Assembly: GCA_003213375.1 (NCBI GenBank) | Contig: QCNA01000008.1 | Span: 1-43,387, forward strand | DNA from: Prochlorococcus sp. AG-424-A03 | GTDB taxonomy: Bacteria; Cyanobacteriota; Cyanobacteriia; PCC-6307; Cyanobiaceae | Reading direction: 5' to 3' | DNA length: 43,387 nt | Shown here: positions 24,855 to 32,725 of the stretch, in pieces | How positions within the stretch are numbered: the first letter of the stretch is position 1 | Layout: each line of letters starts with the position of its first letter | Made by a program: the position numbers and the translations under genes | The notes under the pieces: generated by a model | Told to the model about the DNA's origin: nothing | Database searches by the model: none | What the model saw: the letters and a program-made list of their open reading frames with translations, nothing else

Positions 24855-26060
24855 TTGAAACTTGCAAATCAACAAGTAATTAAAAAAGCTTTCAGTAAAA
24901 TTATTGCTCCCTGGTATTCAATACCTTTAATAGATAGATGGTTATTAGGTCAAATCATCCCTCCTATGATATTTGCAATTTCTGCATTTACTGTTATTTC
25001 ATTATCTGTTGGGGTAATGTTCGATCTCATAAGAAAAATTGTTGAATTTGGTTTACCTCTATTTTTAGCTTTAAAAGTTCTTTTTTTTAGTTTGCCTAGC
25101 TTTTTAGTTTTGTCATTCCCAATGGCAGTTTTGCTTTCTACATTATTAGCCTATGGAAAATTATCAAGCAATTCAGAATTATTAGCTTTGAAATCTTTAG
25201 GGATAAAAACTTCCAGAATTATTTCTCCAGCCATTGCTCTTTCGATATTTATGACGGGTTTAACTTTCTATTTCAATGATAATTTAGTCCCTGCAAGTAA
25301 CAAGTTAGCAGAGGTAACATTAAGAGCAGGAATTGGTAGTTCATTTAGTAGTGAAACAGGTAAAGATAATATTATGTTTTCTAGATATGGCTCTCGAATA
25401 GATCCTTCGACTAATAAACCAACAAAACATAACAACTACCTAACCCATATATTCTATGCATCATGGTTTGAGAATAATATTATGGAGGGAGTTACTGTAT
25501 TAGATTTTTCCAGGGCAGATATTCAACAAATCTTAAAAGCGGAAAGTGCAACTTTTGATAAAAATAATTCTTCTTGGAATTTTATAAATGGAAGTATGGT
25601 AACTATAGATCGAAATGGTCAAACTGGAAATATTCAATTTAAACGATACATATACCCATTTGTAGAAGGACCATTGGAATTAGCACAAGTTCCTAAAGAT
25701 GCTAATGAAATGACTTTAAAGCAGGCTATAAAAGCAGAAAAAATTTATAAAAAAACTGGAAACTTAAAGGAATTAAGAAGAATAAAAGTCCGCATTCAAG
25801 AAAAATTTACTCTACCTTTTGCATGCTTAGTATTTGGTTTAATAGGAAGCAGTTTAGGATCTAAATCTAATTTAAGATCTTCAAAAAGTCAGGGATTTGG
25901 ATTAAGCGTGATTCTTATATTAATTTATTATGTAATGTCATTTATATTTAGTTCATTTGGAGTGAAAGGCATTTTAAATCCTATTTTAGCTGCATGGTTG
26001 CCTGTCTTAATTTCTCTAGCAGGTGGAATTTATTTATTAAGAAAATCAAGTTCTTTTTAA
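24855..26060 (+). CDS. LptF/LptG (YjgP/YjgQ) family permease
   Basis: 401 residues; an N-terminal block with three helices ('LLGQIIPPMIFAISAFTVIS', 'LSLPSFLVLSFPMAVLLSTL'), the conserved 'YGKLSSNSELLALKSLGIKT', a periplasmic beta-jellyroll part (about 170-300) and C-terminal helices. This is the LptF/G fold that moves lipopolysaccharide from the inner membrane to the periplasmic bridge with the ATPase LptB. Cyanobacteria often have a single LptF/G-type gene. TTG start at 24855. No lptB or lptC gene is in the window. Confidence 0.9.
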   Translation: MKLANQQVIKKAFSKIIAPWYSIPLIDRWLLGQIIPPMIFAISAFTVISLSVGVMFDLIRKIVEFGLPLFLALKVLFFSLPSFLVLSFPMAVLLSTLLAYGKLSSNSELLALKSLGIKTSRIISPAIALSIFMTGLTFYFNDNLVPASNKLAEVTLRAGIGSSFSSETGKDNIMFSRYGSRIDPSTNKPTKHNNYLTHIFYASWFENNIMEGVTVLDFSRADIQQILKAESATFDKNNSSWNFINGSMVTIDRNGQTGNIQFKRYIYPFVEGPLELAQVPKDANEMTLKQAIKAEKIYKKTGNLKELRRIKVRIQEKFTLPFACLVFGLIGSSLGSKSNLRSSKSQGFGLSVILILIYYVMSFIFSSFGVKGILNPILAAWLPVLISLAGGIYLLRKSSSF

Positions 26061-26131
26061 GACTTTAAAAAAATTAATAAGAATATAAAGTAATTAGCAG
26101 AGTTTTTTTAAAGTATAAGATTCTGTGATCT

Positions 26132-26716
26132 CTATATCACATCTATTTTTTGGTAACCATACCAATCAGGATAATTATTTTCTTCAATAAAATCATTGTC
26201 TGGTATTAATTCAATTTTCCAATTCCCTATCTTTTTTATTAGTTCACAATTATCACAACTAATTAATATTTCTATAGAAGCCATATCATCTTTATGCTTT
26301 TTTTCATAACCAATAAGCCATTTAGATTTAGCTTTATTTTTTGCCTCTAACTTATTCGAAGCTATAACTAAACCAAACTCATGTTTTTCTTGCATAGAGC
26401 TTGGATCATAGCCTCCAATATTGACAAACCATAAATTCTTTTGATTCTTGGTTCTATTAGCTAATTGATTTTTGTTAATTTTATCATTTTCAAAATTCTT
26501 CAAAATTATCTTATAGCCATCTAAATATTTTATTTTTTTATAGCTATCAATGTGCAAACCTTTTGGAGATCCAAACCAATCCTTTCTCAAAGTATCATAT
26601 GTATCCTCAATTTTAGATCCAACAACCCATCTAACATCATGGAGTTCAATATTAGCTTTTTTTGCTCTACCTCCAAGCACAACCAAATAAAGAAAGTTAT
26701 TTTCTAATTTTTCCAC
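26132..26716 (-). CDS. DUF1543 protein with two repeats
   Basis: 194 residues. The first half, 'LYLVVLGGRAKKANIELHDV' followed by 'RWVVGSKIEDTYDTLRKDWF' and 'HIDSYKKIKYLDGYKI', is the DUF1543 unit. The second half repeats the pattern more loosely: 'LWFVNIGGYDPSSMQEKHEF', 'VIASNKLEAKNKAKSKWLIG'. The family is of unknown function. Complete. Confidence 0.9.
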   Translation of the reverse strand: MEKLENNFLYLVVLGGRAKKANIELHDVRWVVGSKIEDTYDTLRKDWFGSPKGLHIDSYKKIKYLDGYKIILKNFENDKINKNQLANRTKNQKNLWFVNIGGYDPSSMQEKHEFGLVIASNKLEAKNKAKSKWLIGYEKKHKDDMASIEILISCDNCELIKKIGNWKIELIPDNDFIEENNYPDWYGYQKIDVI

Positions 26717-26800
26717 TTTTAATAAAAAAAATTTACAAAAACTTTAAATTAAATTTTCAAGAATTATCCCCATACGATTTTTATTAAGACAGAGATTTCT

Positions 26801-26944
26801 TTAATTGAACCAACCTTTTTTCTTTACTTTAACTTTTGGTGAAGTCTCAATCTTAGGTGCTTCGTCTACTCTACCTTTAATAATCATTAATGGAACTATA
26901 GCCCATAGTGCTAAAAATAATATCCAAAATAAGTAAATGTTCAT
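26801..26944 (-). CDS. One-helix mini-protein, 47 aa
   Basis: ATG ORF on the minus strand: 'MNIYLFWILFLALWAIVPLM' then 'IIKGRVDEAPKIETSPKVKV' and a basic aromatic end. Upstream of the DUF1543 gene on the same strand. Unknown function. Confidence 0.6.
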   Translation of the reverse strand: MNIYLFWILFLALWAIVPLMIIKGRVDEAPKIETSPKVKVKKKGWFN

Positions 26945-27059
26945 AGTATTAAAGTCATTAAAATCATACTAAAATCAATTAAATAATATTCGCGAGTTTC
27001 TTTTTAAAGTTCTAATTTAGATGTATAATTAAAATTTTTTTTAATCAGTTAAAAATATT

Positions 27060-27105
27060 TGCACTCGACAAAACCACTGCTTTGCTTCAGGATGTGTGGA
27101 GTGCA
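27060..27105. other. Hairpin with long loop before a Cys-rich gene
   Basis: TGCACTC (27060-27066) can pair with GAGTGCA (27099-27105) around a 32-base loop that is G+C-richer than the flanks. It lies 31 bases before the GTG at 27136 and could be a leader structure; no known riboswitch is recognised. Confidence 0.3.
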
Positions 27106-27135
27106 TATTTAAAATGACACGATAATTTTCTTTTC

Positions 27136-27309
27136 GTGAATCTTGTTAAATCAAACTTTTGCTTATCTAAAATAGAATTAAAAATTAATAGCAAAACGAA
27201 AATATGTGATTTATGTCATAAGCCAGATAAAATTCATTACAGAGTAAAATCCATAATTCATAGAGACTGGATTTTTTGTTGTAAAGAATGTTGGATTGTA
27301 ATTTCATAA
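27136..27309 (+). CDS. Small zinc-ribbon-like CxxC protein, 57 aa (GTG start)
   Basis: Frame read by hand. The core 'KICDLCHKPDKIHYRVKSII' and 'HRDWIFCCKECWIVIS' has two knuckles, C-x2-C and C-C-x2-C, as in small zinc-ribbon proteins known across cyanobacteria. The GTG start is the best in-frame candidate; a later start would trim the poorly conserved N-terminus. The listed antisense frame over the same bases is not credible. Confidence 0.65.
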   Translation: MNLVKSNFCLSKIELKINSKTKICDLCHKPDKIHYRVKSIIHRDWIFCCKECWIVIS

Positions 27310-27504
27310 CATAATGATTATTCCTATGGTGGCACAAGAAAGTCCAAATAATAAATTTCCCTGAAAAATAATATAGAAAAAACAATCACATAATTAGAGA
27401 CTTAGAAATCTATAAATTTCTTTAAATAAGAACTTGACAATTAATGATGATATTTAAACATGATTTATGAAATTTACCAACAAAAATAAATTTCTTTTTT
27501 TTCT

Positions 27505-27993
27505 TTGATTTATCTTTTTAATGTACTTTTTTTTAATAGAGTCTTGTCTTATTTTGCTAAACCAAACTTTATAGTTTATGACGAATGGTTTGATAATGAT
27601 TTAAAAAAAAATAAACTTAATGTTAAAAATAAAAAAATAACAAATATTTCAAAAATTCATGAATTTTTTTATGAGCAATCGAATTACAAAGTTGGTGCCT
27701 CTGAAAATAACTTACAGATAGACATTCATGAAAATAGGGATGAACTATTTAATAATTATTATTTTGAAAACGATTCTGAAATATATGATTCATTATCAAA
27801 TAAAAAATTTCCATTCTTTGGAAAAATTACCAAAAACAAACTTAACTTTAATATCAAAAATAAAATAATTTATACTTTATCAATTTTTGGATTTGTAATT
27901 ATTTTTGGATTACTAATAGTTTTTATTTCGCAATCTAAAAAAAATAAATCGTCCATAACAAATAAATCAATTTTATTAGAAAAAAGATTTTGA
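27505..27993 (+). CDS. Membrane-anchored protein of unknown function, 162 aa
   Basis: TTG start. A hydrophobic N-terminus ('MIYLFNVLFFNRVLSYF'), a long Asn/Lys-rich hydrophilic middle and one clear helix near the C-terminus ('IIYTLSIFGFVIIFGLLIVF') followed by a basic tail. The composition is extremely A+T-rich even for this window, typical of fast-evolving genes. Overlaps the opposite gene by 18 bases. No family recognised. Confidence 0.55.
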   Translation: MIYLFNVLFFNRVLSYFAKPNFIVYDEWFDNDLKKNKLNVKNKKITNISKIHEFFYEQSNYKVGASENNLQIDIHENRDELFNNYYFENDSEIYDSLSNKKFPFFGKITKNKLNFNIKNKIIYTLSIFGFVIIFGLLIVFISQSKKNKSSITNKSILLEKRF

Positions 27994-28473
27994 TTTTCTA
28001 AAAAAGTCATTAATTTCTTTTTTTATAGATTTATATTCTAAATTAATTTCTTTAATAAATTTATCTACTTCTTTTTTATTATTCTTATATTCATTTATTT
28101 TTTGTTTGGTTTTCTCATAGAAAATGGATTCAAATTTTCCTGGACTTACCTCCTCAATCCAATATCCTGCTAAACAATAAATTTGATTTGGAACAACAGT
28201 TATAATAAATAATTTTTTGGAATTTTTATATTGATCAATTATCTTATTAGCTAAATTACCTTTAGTTTTGTTAGTCCCAAATAGAGTAATATCTTTTGCT
28301 AAAGACTTAAAATTCTTCGATAGATTCTTACTTTTTTCTAATGTATTTCTAGAAATTATTTTTTCTAGAGAATAACAATAATCGAAAAAATTAGTATTTT
28401 CTTTTTTTGAAGGATATATAGTTATTAGAGAACTAAAAAGTAAAAAAGAAGTTAAAATAAATTTTTTAAACAT
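27976..28473 (-). CDS. Secreted protein of unknown function, 165 aa
   Basis: A clear signal peptide ('MFKKFILTSFLLFSSLITIY') precedes a lysine-rich domain with 'FIITVVPNQIYCLAGYWIEE' and a long C-terminal coiled coil ('KKEVDKFIKEINLEYKSIKK'). It should be exported to the periplasm or cell surface. Convergent overlap of 18 bases with the preceding gene. No family recognised. Confidence 0.6.
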   Translation of the reverse strand: MFKKFILTSFLLFSSLITIYPSKKENTNFFDYCYSLEKIISRNTLEKSKNLSKNFKSLAKDITLFGTNKTKGNLANKIIDQYKNSKKLFIITVVPNQIYCLAGYWIEEVSPGKFESIFYEKTKQKINEYKNNKKEVDKFIKEINLEYKSIKKEINDFFRKSKSFF

Positions 28474-28670
28474 TTAATTTTAATTAAATTTATCATTTCA
28501 TAAATATAAAAAGACAATGCGTAAATTACTATTAATTACCTTAAAAAGATTCACATTAATTAAAAAGATTTCTATTAATTGAGCTAAACCTCTTTGAGAA
28601 GAATTTAAAAGTATTTCGGACTTATAAAGTATTTATCAAAAGCATAAAATTTTTTTCTTATAATAAAATT

Positions 28671-29051
28671 ATGAAAAATTCTTTTTTGAAAAATAAAAGT
28701 TTCAAATCTTTTTTAGATTTTTTTTCAAGATTATCAATTTCAGCAATATTTATCTAGGCAATACCAGGCAAAATAAATGATTTTGAGAGAACAGTTGAAT
28801 ATATTTCTTCAAAAGGTATTCCTGAACCAATTTCATCTATTCTTCTAGTGGGAGCAATTATATGTCTTATCTTGGGTTCTGGATTTTTTATATTTGGGGA
28901 AAATCAAAAAATCGGTTCCGTCTTTTTATTACTATTTATTATTCCAACAACAATAATTTTTCATGTATTCCCTTTTCATCAAAAAACAGTATTGTTCAAT
29001 CTCGCATTGATAGGTGGATTAATTATTACTGCAATAAGGGAACCAAAATAA
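28671..29051 (+). pseudogene. DoxX family gene with an in-frame TAG stop
   Basis: From ATG 28671 to TAA 29051 one frame encodes a whole short DoxX protein (126 codons), apart from TAG at 28755-28757 (codon 29). Before it: 'FLDFFSRLSISAIFI'; after it: 'AIPGKINDFERTVEYISSKG', 'IPEPISSILLVGAIICLILG', 'PTTIIFHVFPFHQK' and 'LALIGGLIITA', the family's conserved blocks. The stop interrupts helix 1, in the highly conserved FI-x-aipGKI region. A GTG at 28848 could start only a fragment. Either inactivated by one base change or a sequencing error. Confidence 0.8.
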
Positions 29052-29076
29052 ATTACTTAATTAAGGAAACCTAAAT

Positions 29077-29104
29077 ATTTTTTATTTTTTATTTTTTATT
29101 TTTT
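29077..29104. repeat. Tandem repeat, 4 x ATTTTTT
   Basis: Four exact 7-base units follow the DoxX pseudogene and run into the 3' end of the next minus-strand gene, whose TAA stop (29096-29098) lies within the repeat. Prone to slippage. Confidence 0.8.
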
Positions 29105-29290
29105 ATTTCTTAATTCTGGGAAGCAATTTGCAATATGAATTAATTCATAAACCTCTTTGCTATCGTATTTTTTATTCGGAATTCCACTTCCCACCTCTAT
29201 ACCTCTTTCTTTCATCTTCTTTAATATCAATTGTTGTCTTTGCATACTTGACATAGACTTAAATCTTTTGGCTCGTTCTTCTTTATTCAC
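29096..29290 (-). CDS. Small basic soluble protein, 64 aa
   Basis: 'MNKEERAKRFKSMSSMQRQQ' followed by 'LILKKMKERGIEVGSGIPNK' and 'EVYELIHIANCFPEL'. Rich in Lys/Arg with a coherent fold-like C-terminus. No family known to me. Confidence 0.6.
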   Translation of the reverse strand: MNKEERAKRFKSMSSMQRQQLILKKMKERGIEVGSGIPNKKYDSKEVYELIHIANCFPELRNKK

Positions 29291-29333
29291 TAGATTTAAA
29301 TTTAGTTAAACTTTATTGTTAGGATTATATCTA

Positions 29334-29456
29334 TTAGCGATTCATTAAATAAGTAAGAAAGCCAGTAAATGTAAGTAACTTAAATCCAATAAAGAAAGGC
29401 AAATATTTTTTGACCTTTTTGCCAACCGGCATTAATTTGTTTAATGAATTGATCAT
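29334..29456 (-). CDS. One-helix mini-protein, 40 aa
   Basis: ATG ORF on the minus strand with a basic start ('MINSLNKLMPVGKKVKKYLP') and a hydrophobic helix ('FFIGFKLLTFTGFLTYLMN'). It is followed on the same strand by the gene at 29096. Confidence 0.5.
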   Translation of the reverse strand: MINSLNKLMPVGKKVKKYLPFFIGFKLLTFTGFLTYLMNR

Positions 29457-29542
29457 GATTCACAGTAAATTATAATTTTTACAAATATCCTAACGAATTT
29501 TTTTTAGAATTATTCCATTTGATTTGTACATTTTGAATAGTA

Positions 29543-29575
29543 GATCTAAAGTAGAAGGGTTATATCCCTTTTTTT
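29543..29575 (+). repeat. Leader hairpin element, copy 1 (ATCTAAA + AAGGG/CCCTT)
   Basis: GATCTAAA, four bases, then AAGGG-TTATAT-CCCTT and a T run that ends directly at the ATG 29576. Two relatives occur at 32632 and 37409. It looks like a terminator but sits against a start codon. Confidence 0.6.
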
Positions 29576-29962
29576 ATGAATGATAAAGAAACAATAATTT
29601 CATTATTAAATGAGTTTGCCAATCCAAAAAAAATGGCCTATTTTTTTCTTGACAATGCGACTCCAGATTTTTTATTTATAAGACCGAGTGGTAATCCTAT
29701 AGATGCAGAAGGGTTTGAACAAATGATTACTGATGAAATTGTTCAAGAAAAGGCAGAAATAACTAAAATTCACCGATTCGAATTTTTAAGCGAAAATATA
29801 GTAATGTGCATTTTTACACTAGGTTCAAAATTTACTTATAAAGGAACACCTAATGATGACTTACCAACAGTTACGTCAATTTTTAAAAAAGTAAATAATG
29901 TTTGGAAAATTCACTGGATGCAAAGATCTACAGGAAATTCGGATTTATCTTTATGGGATTAG
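29576..29962 (+). CDS. NTF2-like / DUF4440 protein
   Basis: 128 residues with the SnoaL/NTF2-like cone: 'ATPDFLFIRPSGNPIDAEGF', 'IHRFEFLSENIVMCIFTLGS', 'LPTVTSIFKKVNNVWKIHWM'. Proteins of this fold bind small ligands or act as mild enzymes or adaptors; no specific role can be given. The ATG follows a hairpin and T run with no ribosome site between, which is odd. Confidence 0.82.
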   Translation: MNDKETIISLLNEFANPKKMAYFFLDNATPDFLFIRPSGNPIDAEGFEQMITDEIVQEKAEITKIHRFEFLSENIVMCIFTLGSKFTYKGTPNDDLPTVTSIFKKVNNVWKIHWMQRSTGNSDLSLWD

Positions 29963-30042
29963 CAAAGTTAATAGCACTTTTAATGGTGCTACTACTTGTA
30001 GGAAGTTCTTTTGTTGGTTTAATTTTGTATTTTATAAAATAA
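29953..30042 (+). CDS. Very small membrane peptide, 29 aa
   Basis: ATG inside the 3' end of the NTF2-like gene (10-base overlap): 'MGLAKLIALLMVLLLVGSSF' and 'VGLILYFIK', one complete membrane helix with a lysine at each end. Size and layout recall tiny cytochrome b6f or photosystem subunits, but it matches none that I know. Confidence 0.5.
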   Translation: MGLAKLIALLMVLLLVGSSFVGLILYFIK

Positions 30043-30122
30043 GTAGATCAAATAAATAATACCCAGTAATTATTTCTTGTTTTAGAAAATAATTGCTCCT
30101 TTTATGCTAATTAATTTGATTT

Positions 30123-30197
30123 TCAGGTAAAAATAAAAACTTTAGACAGACTAACGCCTATATCTAAAGCCAATAAAGCAATTAGTAACTTACTCAT
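30123..30197 (-). CDS. Possible micro-peptide, 24 aa
   Basis: 'MSKLLIALLALDIGVSLSKV' on the minus strand. Its ATG overlaps the TGA of an 18-codon frame (30194-30250, 'MQPISEELYKKIVESSKK') by four bases (ATGA), a micro-operon layout also found at 32726-33071. Very short; may be chance. Confidence 0.3.
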   Translation of the reverse strand: MSKLLIALLALDIGVSLSKVFIFT

Positions 30198-30521
30198 TTT
30201 TTAGAACTCTCAACTATTTTTTTGTAAAGTTCCTCAGAAATAGGTTGCATAACCTTTTAAAAATCTAATTACAAATTAATTAATTTAAAATTAATTTCTC
30301 GTTACTAAATATACGAATATATGAATTTTTAAATAGGCAAAAAATATATTCACTATAAGTTCTTCTTATAAAGTATGAATAAATACTTAATCCAAAAACG
30401 TCAATAAATGTCCAAACTTTTTTTTTAAAATAAATAAGAAATCTTATTTCAAGTAAATAGATCCTCTATAAGTAAGCTTTATAATCTTTTCTTCTTGTTT
30501 TCTACAATATACGAATGACTT

Positions 30522-30656
30522 TCCATTGAAATACATGTTTACCATGATGCAGCTCCTGAACTTGCTCAAGTCCCCGTCCTATGGCTTGAGTCGTACTGCG
30601 GTCTATCAGATGGTAGATCGGACGATTTTGTAGTATTCACTACAATCTATTTATAA
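30522..30656 (+). pseudogene. G+C-rich coding-like frame without a start codon
   Basis: The frame reads 'SIEIHVYHDAAPELAQVPVL' then 'WLESYCGLSDGRSDDFVVFT' to TAA at 30654-30656, which looks strongly protein-like. It has no ATG, GTG or TTG; an ATG at 30515 is one base out of frame (ATG ACT T|TCC ATT GAA) and meets TGA after four codons. The segment is far richer in G+C than its flanks and also folds (GGTCTATC-AGAT-GGTAGATC; CTCAAG/CTTGAG). It is a frameshifted gene, a programmed frameshift or a structured RNA. Confidence 0.45.
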
Positions 30657-30681
30657 AGTATTTATACTTAGATGTCAACAA

Positions 30682-30828
30682 TTAATAGAAACTAAACTTA
30701 AATTTAAAGGTAGATTCGGCTTTCATAAACTCCCGAACAAGAATAAAGAACATATAACTACGAGTAACGCCCATAAAAACTGAAACAAATGCTAGAACTA
30801 CACAAATAGGGCAATGTGGGAATCCCAT
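30682..30828 (-). CDS. Small membrane protein, 48 aa
   Basis: Minus-strand ATG ORF: 'MGFPHCPICVVLAFVSVFMG' then 'VTRSYMFFILVREFMKAEST'. One helix, with a CPIC pair at the N-terminus. Its ATG overlaps the stop of the upstream frame by one base (TAATG), so the two form a pair. Confidence 0.55.
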   Translation of the reverse strand: MGFPHCPICVVLAFVSVFMGVTRSYMFFILVREFMKAESTFKFKFSFY

Positions 30829-30944
30829 TATTTATTTTCCAATATAAACTTCAATTCAGTCTCTGCATTAAGAATATCGATCCTTCTCTTGAGCAGTTTA
30901 AAAAATTTAATTATTTTCTTCAAAATTAAACCCTCTTTAGGCAT
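30828..30944 (-). CDS. Small basic helical protein, 38 aa
   Basis: 'MPKEGLILKKIIKFFKLLKR' then 'RIDILNAETELKFILENK', an amphipathic helix followed by a coiled-coil-like piece. An internal TTG (codon 8) has AGAGGG before it and may be the real start. First gene of a TAATG-coupled pair. Confidence 0.5.
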   Translation of the reverse strand: MPKEGLILKKIIKFFKLLKRRIDILNAETELKFILENK

Positions 30945-31152
30945 CAATAATAATATTATTTAAGAATGAATATATCAATGAGCAAAAATACTGAAGCCAT
31001 TGATATAACAAAAGTTTCGTAGCAAATTTATACAATAAACAACACCAACATATGCTCAGATAATCTTGCTCAATTAGCTTATTCAGAGTCAAATATTAAA
31101 TTGGTGATCTAGTTACCTTGCAGTGCTATTTTTCTTTTGCTAAAAAAATAGA

Positions 31153-31191
31153 GCGGACTAAAGTCCAATACTCCACGAGGATTTAGTCCGC
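31153..31191 (-). terminator. Minus-strand terminator hairpin in a gene-free stretch
   Basis: A perfect 10-bp stem (GCGGACTAAA/TTTAGTCCGC), extended by three more pairs past one bulged base. On the minus strand it is followed by CTCTATTTTTTT. The 392-base gap 30945-31336 holds no convincing gene, so a minus-strand small RNA from about 31195-31330 is possible. On the plus strand its loop is complementary to 31326-31342. Confidence 0.65.
31171..31187. repeat. Inverted repeat arm (17 bp), partner at 31326-31342
   Basis: CTCCACGAGGATTTAGT is the exact reverse complement of ACTAAATCCTCGTGGAG at 31326-31342. The partner covers the GTG start of the mini-gene at 31337. Confidence 0.85.
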
Positions 31192-31336
31192 TGCCTAAAG
31201 CCTGAGAGTGCAAATTTTTCTTAATTAATATGCAAGTATGCTTTATGAGGTAAATATCTTGATTGCGTAATAAATTTATTTTGTATATTACTATTACAAA
31301 AATGATTAGTTTATTTAAATTAGTTACTAAATCCTC

Positions 31337-31456
31337 GTGGAGAAAGCTTTAGTAAATTTCTTTTATTGGTTACTGATAAGATCAGCCGAATCTCATTATG
31401 GAGAATCATTTGTATCTGTAGAAGTTCCATCTAATTCAATCAAAGGTTTTTCTTGA
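31337..31456 (+). CDS. Mini-protein of the EKxxxNFxYW family, 39 aa
   Basis: GTG start; 'EKALVNFFYWLLIRSAESHY' then 'GESFVSVEVPSNS'. The mini-protein at 35773 has the same plan ('EKSFLNFIYWILVKSAESYY', 'GDSLKTEVPYTP'), which shows that both are real genes of one family. The helix is amphipathic to hydrophobic. The start codon lies in a 17-base inverted repeat. Confidence 0.65.
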   Translation: MEKALVNFFYWLLIRSAESHYGESFVSVEVPSNSIKGFS

Positions 31457-31601
31457 TTTTAGAAAGTTTTTAATACTTAAATTCATAGCTTTCTGAAAAT
31501 TGAATAACTAATTTGATTTAATTTGGTTAATTATCTCTATTGCAAATAAAGATAAGGTTGTTAATCTTGCACTTAAAGAAGAAACTTAATTTCTTAAACT
31601 G

Positions 31602-31811
31602 ATGCAATTTGATCATTTAAATTTCAATGAAGATGATGGCCTCATGTCCATAGAAGATTTAAGGGCTTTACGTCTTCGAAAAAAGAAAATTGAAAGTGAT
31701 AAGAAAGCTAGAAAGTATATCCTGGATATAAATCAAAGATATAGAAAAATGAGTACCAGCAAAAGTAATAACTTTTTAAGGAATATGAACCCTTTTAAAA
31801 AAGCCGCATAA
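31602..31811 (+). CDS. Small very basic protein, 69 aa
   Basis: ATG start. 'MQFDHLNFNEDDGLMSIEDL' (acidic) then a Lys/Arg-rich helix ('RALRLRKKKIESDKKARKYI') and 'NNFLRNMNPFKKA'. May bind nucleic acid or ribosomes judging by charge alone. Followed by a terminator at 31901. Family unknown. Confidence 0.6.
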   Translation: MQFDHLNFNEDDGLMSIEDLRALRLRKKKIESDKKARKYILDINQRYRKMSTSKSNNFLRNMNPFKKAA

Positions 31812-31900
31812 ATTGTTAATCTTGATTTTGTTAATTTGTTTAACTTTGCAACTTTCAGAGTAAGATTTTAATGGTATTTCTTTGGAAGAGTTTCACCAAG

Positions 31901-31921
31901 AGGGGTCAATTTTTGGCCCCT
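31901..31921 (+). terminator. Intrinsic terminator
   Basis: A 9-bp stem AGGGGTCAA/TTGGCCCCT (one G-T pair) with loop TTT, followed by TCTTT, 89 bases after the gene ending at 31811. The gap 31812-32137 otherwise has only a weak 27-codon frame at 32032-32115. Confidence 0.75.
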
Positions 31922-32137
31922 TCTTTGCGGAGATATTTTCTAATTGAAACTCGTTATGAAATTAAAGTAATACTTTCCTAGAAGGCGAAAGTGATGTAAA
32001 TCTTTTGTTAAAAGTTTTTTGTTACCACTTAATGAAAACTCTATATCTTCAATTAAATCCTGTTATTAAAAAAACAAAAGTTTTAGTTTATGGACCATTT
32101 CCCATAATTTATTGAAATTCTTCATTTGCGATTTTTA

Positions 32138-32341
32138 ATGGCTTCACCTACAAGTTGGGAATTCTACAAAGAAATTGAAACTAAAACTCTATGGGTCAAT
32201 ATTTGTACCCAAAATTTAGAAGGAGTAGCTATTTCGATCAATAAATGGTGGAAGACAAGATATCCAGCATACAAAATCAGAATAGTTTCTAAAAAAGAAT
32301 TTGAGCTAGTAAAAATGCAAGCTGAGAAAAAGGAGCAATAA
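32138..32341 (+). CDS. Small soluble protein, 67 aa
   Basis: I take ATG 32138 ('MASPTSWEFYKEIETKTLWV') rather than TTG 32126. Then 'NICTQNLEGVAISINKWWKT' and 'RYPAYKIRIVSKKEFELVKM'. It has the look of a small alpha/beta domain. Probably a picocyanobacterial hypothetical. Confidence 0.65.
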   Translation: MASPTSWEFYKEIETKTLWVNICTQNLEGVAISINKWWKTRYPAYKIRIVSKKEFELVKMQAEKKEQ

Positions 32342-32417
32342 AATTATTCTTTGGTAAATATTGATGCTGAATATTTAATTTTTGCAGCTATTATAAAATC
32401 AATAAATTAAAGAACAA

Positions 32418-32573
32418 ATGAACTCTGCATTTGCAAAAGTATCAAATTTGAAAGTTAACAGGGCTTCTAAAATAGCTATTACTCTTGCATCATCAACTTT
32501 CTTTTTGTATGCCTTGGGTCAAGCACCAATTTTTAAAAATATTCTTGCAGGTGCCTTCTCTTGCTCTGGCTAA
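32418..32573 (+). CDS. One-helix mini-protein, 51 aa
   Basis: 'MNSAFAKVSNLKVNRASKIA' then 'ITLASSTFFLYALGQAPIFK' and 'NILAGAFSCSG'. One moderately hydrophobic helix. The leader element at 32632 follows it. Confidence 0.55.
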   Translation: MNSAFAKVSNLKVNRASKIAITLASSTFFLYALGQAPIFKNILAGAFSCSG

Positions 32574-32631
32574 ATAAAATACTGTTTTTTTAGAGAAGCT
32601 AAAAAGCTTAAGTAGACTATGATTGAAAGTC

Positions 32632-32665
32632 GATCTAAACTTAGAGGGATAAATCCCTCTTTTTT
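32632..32665 (+). repeat. Leader hairpin/terminator element, copy 2
   Basis: GATCTAAA, then AGAGGGA-TAAA-TCCCTCT followed by six T. It is a good intrinsic terminator for the gene at 32418, but its 5' box and hairpin recur before genes at 29543 and 37409. Confidence 0.75.
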
Positions 32666-32725
32666 AATGTTTAATAGATTTATTGCTGAAAAGATAATGA
32701 CTCTTCTTATTTCTCTTTGCAGCTG

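Noticed and set aside
27185-27385. Minus-strand 66-codon frame
   Set aside because: Antisense to the CxxC protein at 27136, which has two proper Cys knuckles.
32032-32115. 27-codon ATG frame (MKTLYLQLNPVIKKTKVLVY...)
   Set aside because: Reads acceptably but has no ribosome site or relative in the window; too short to support.
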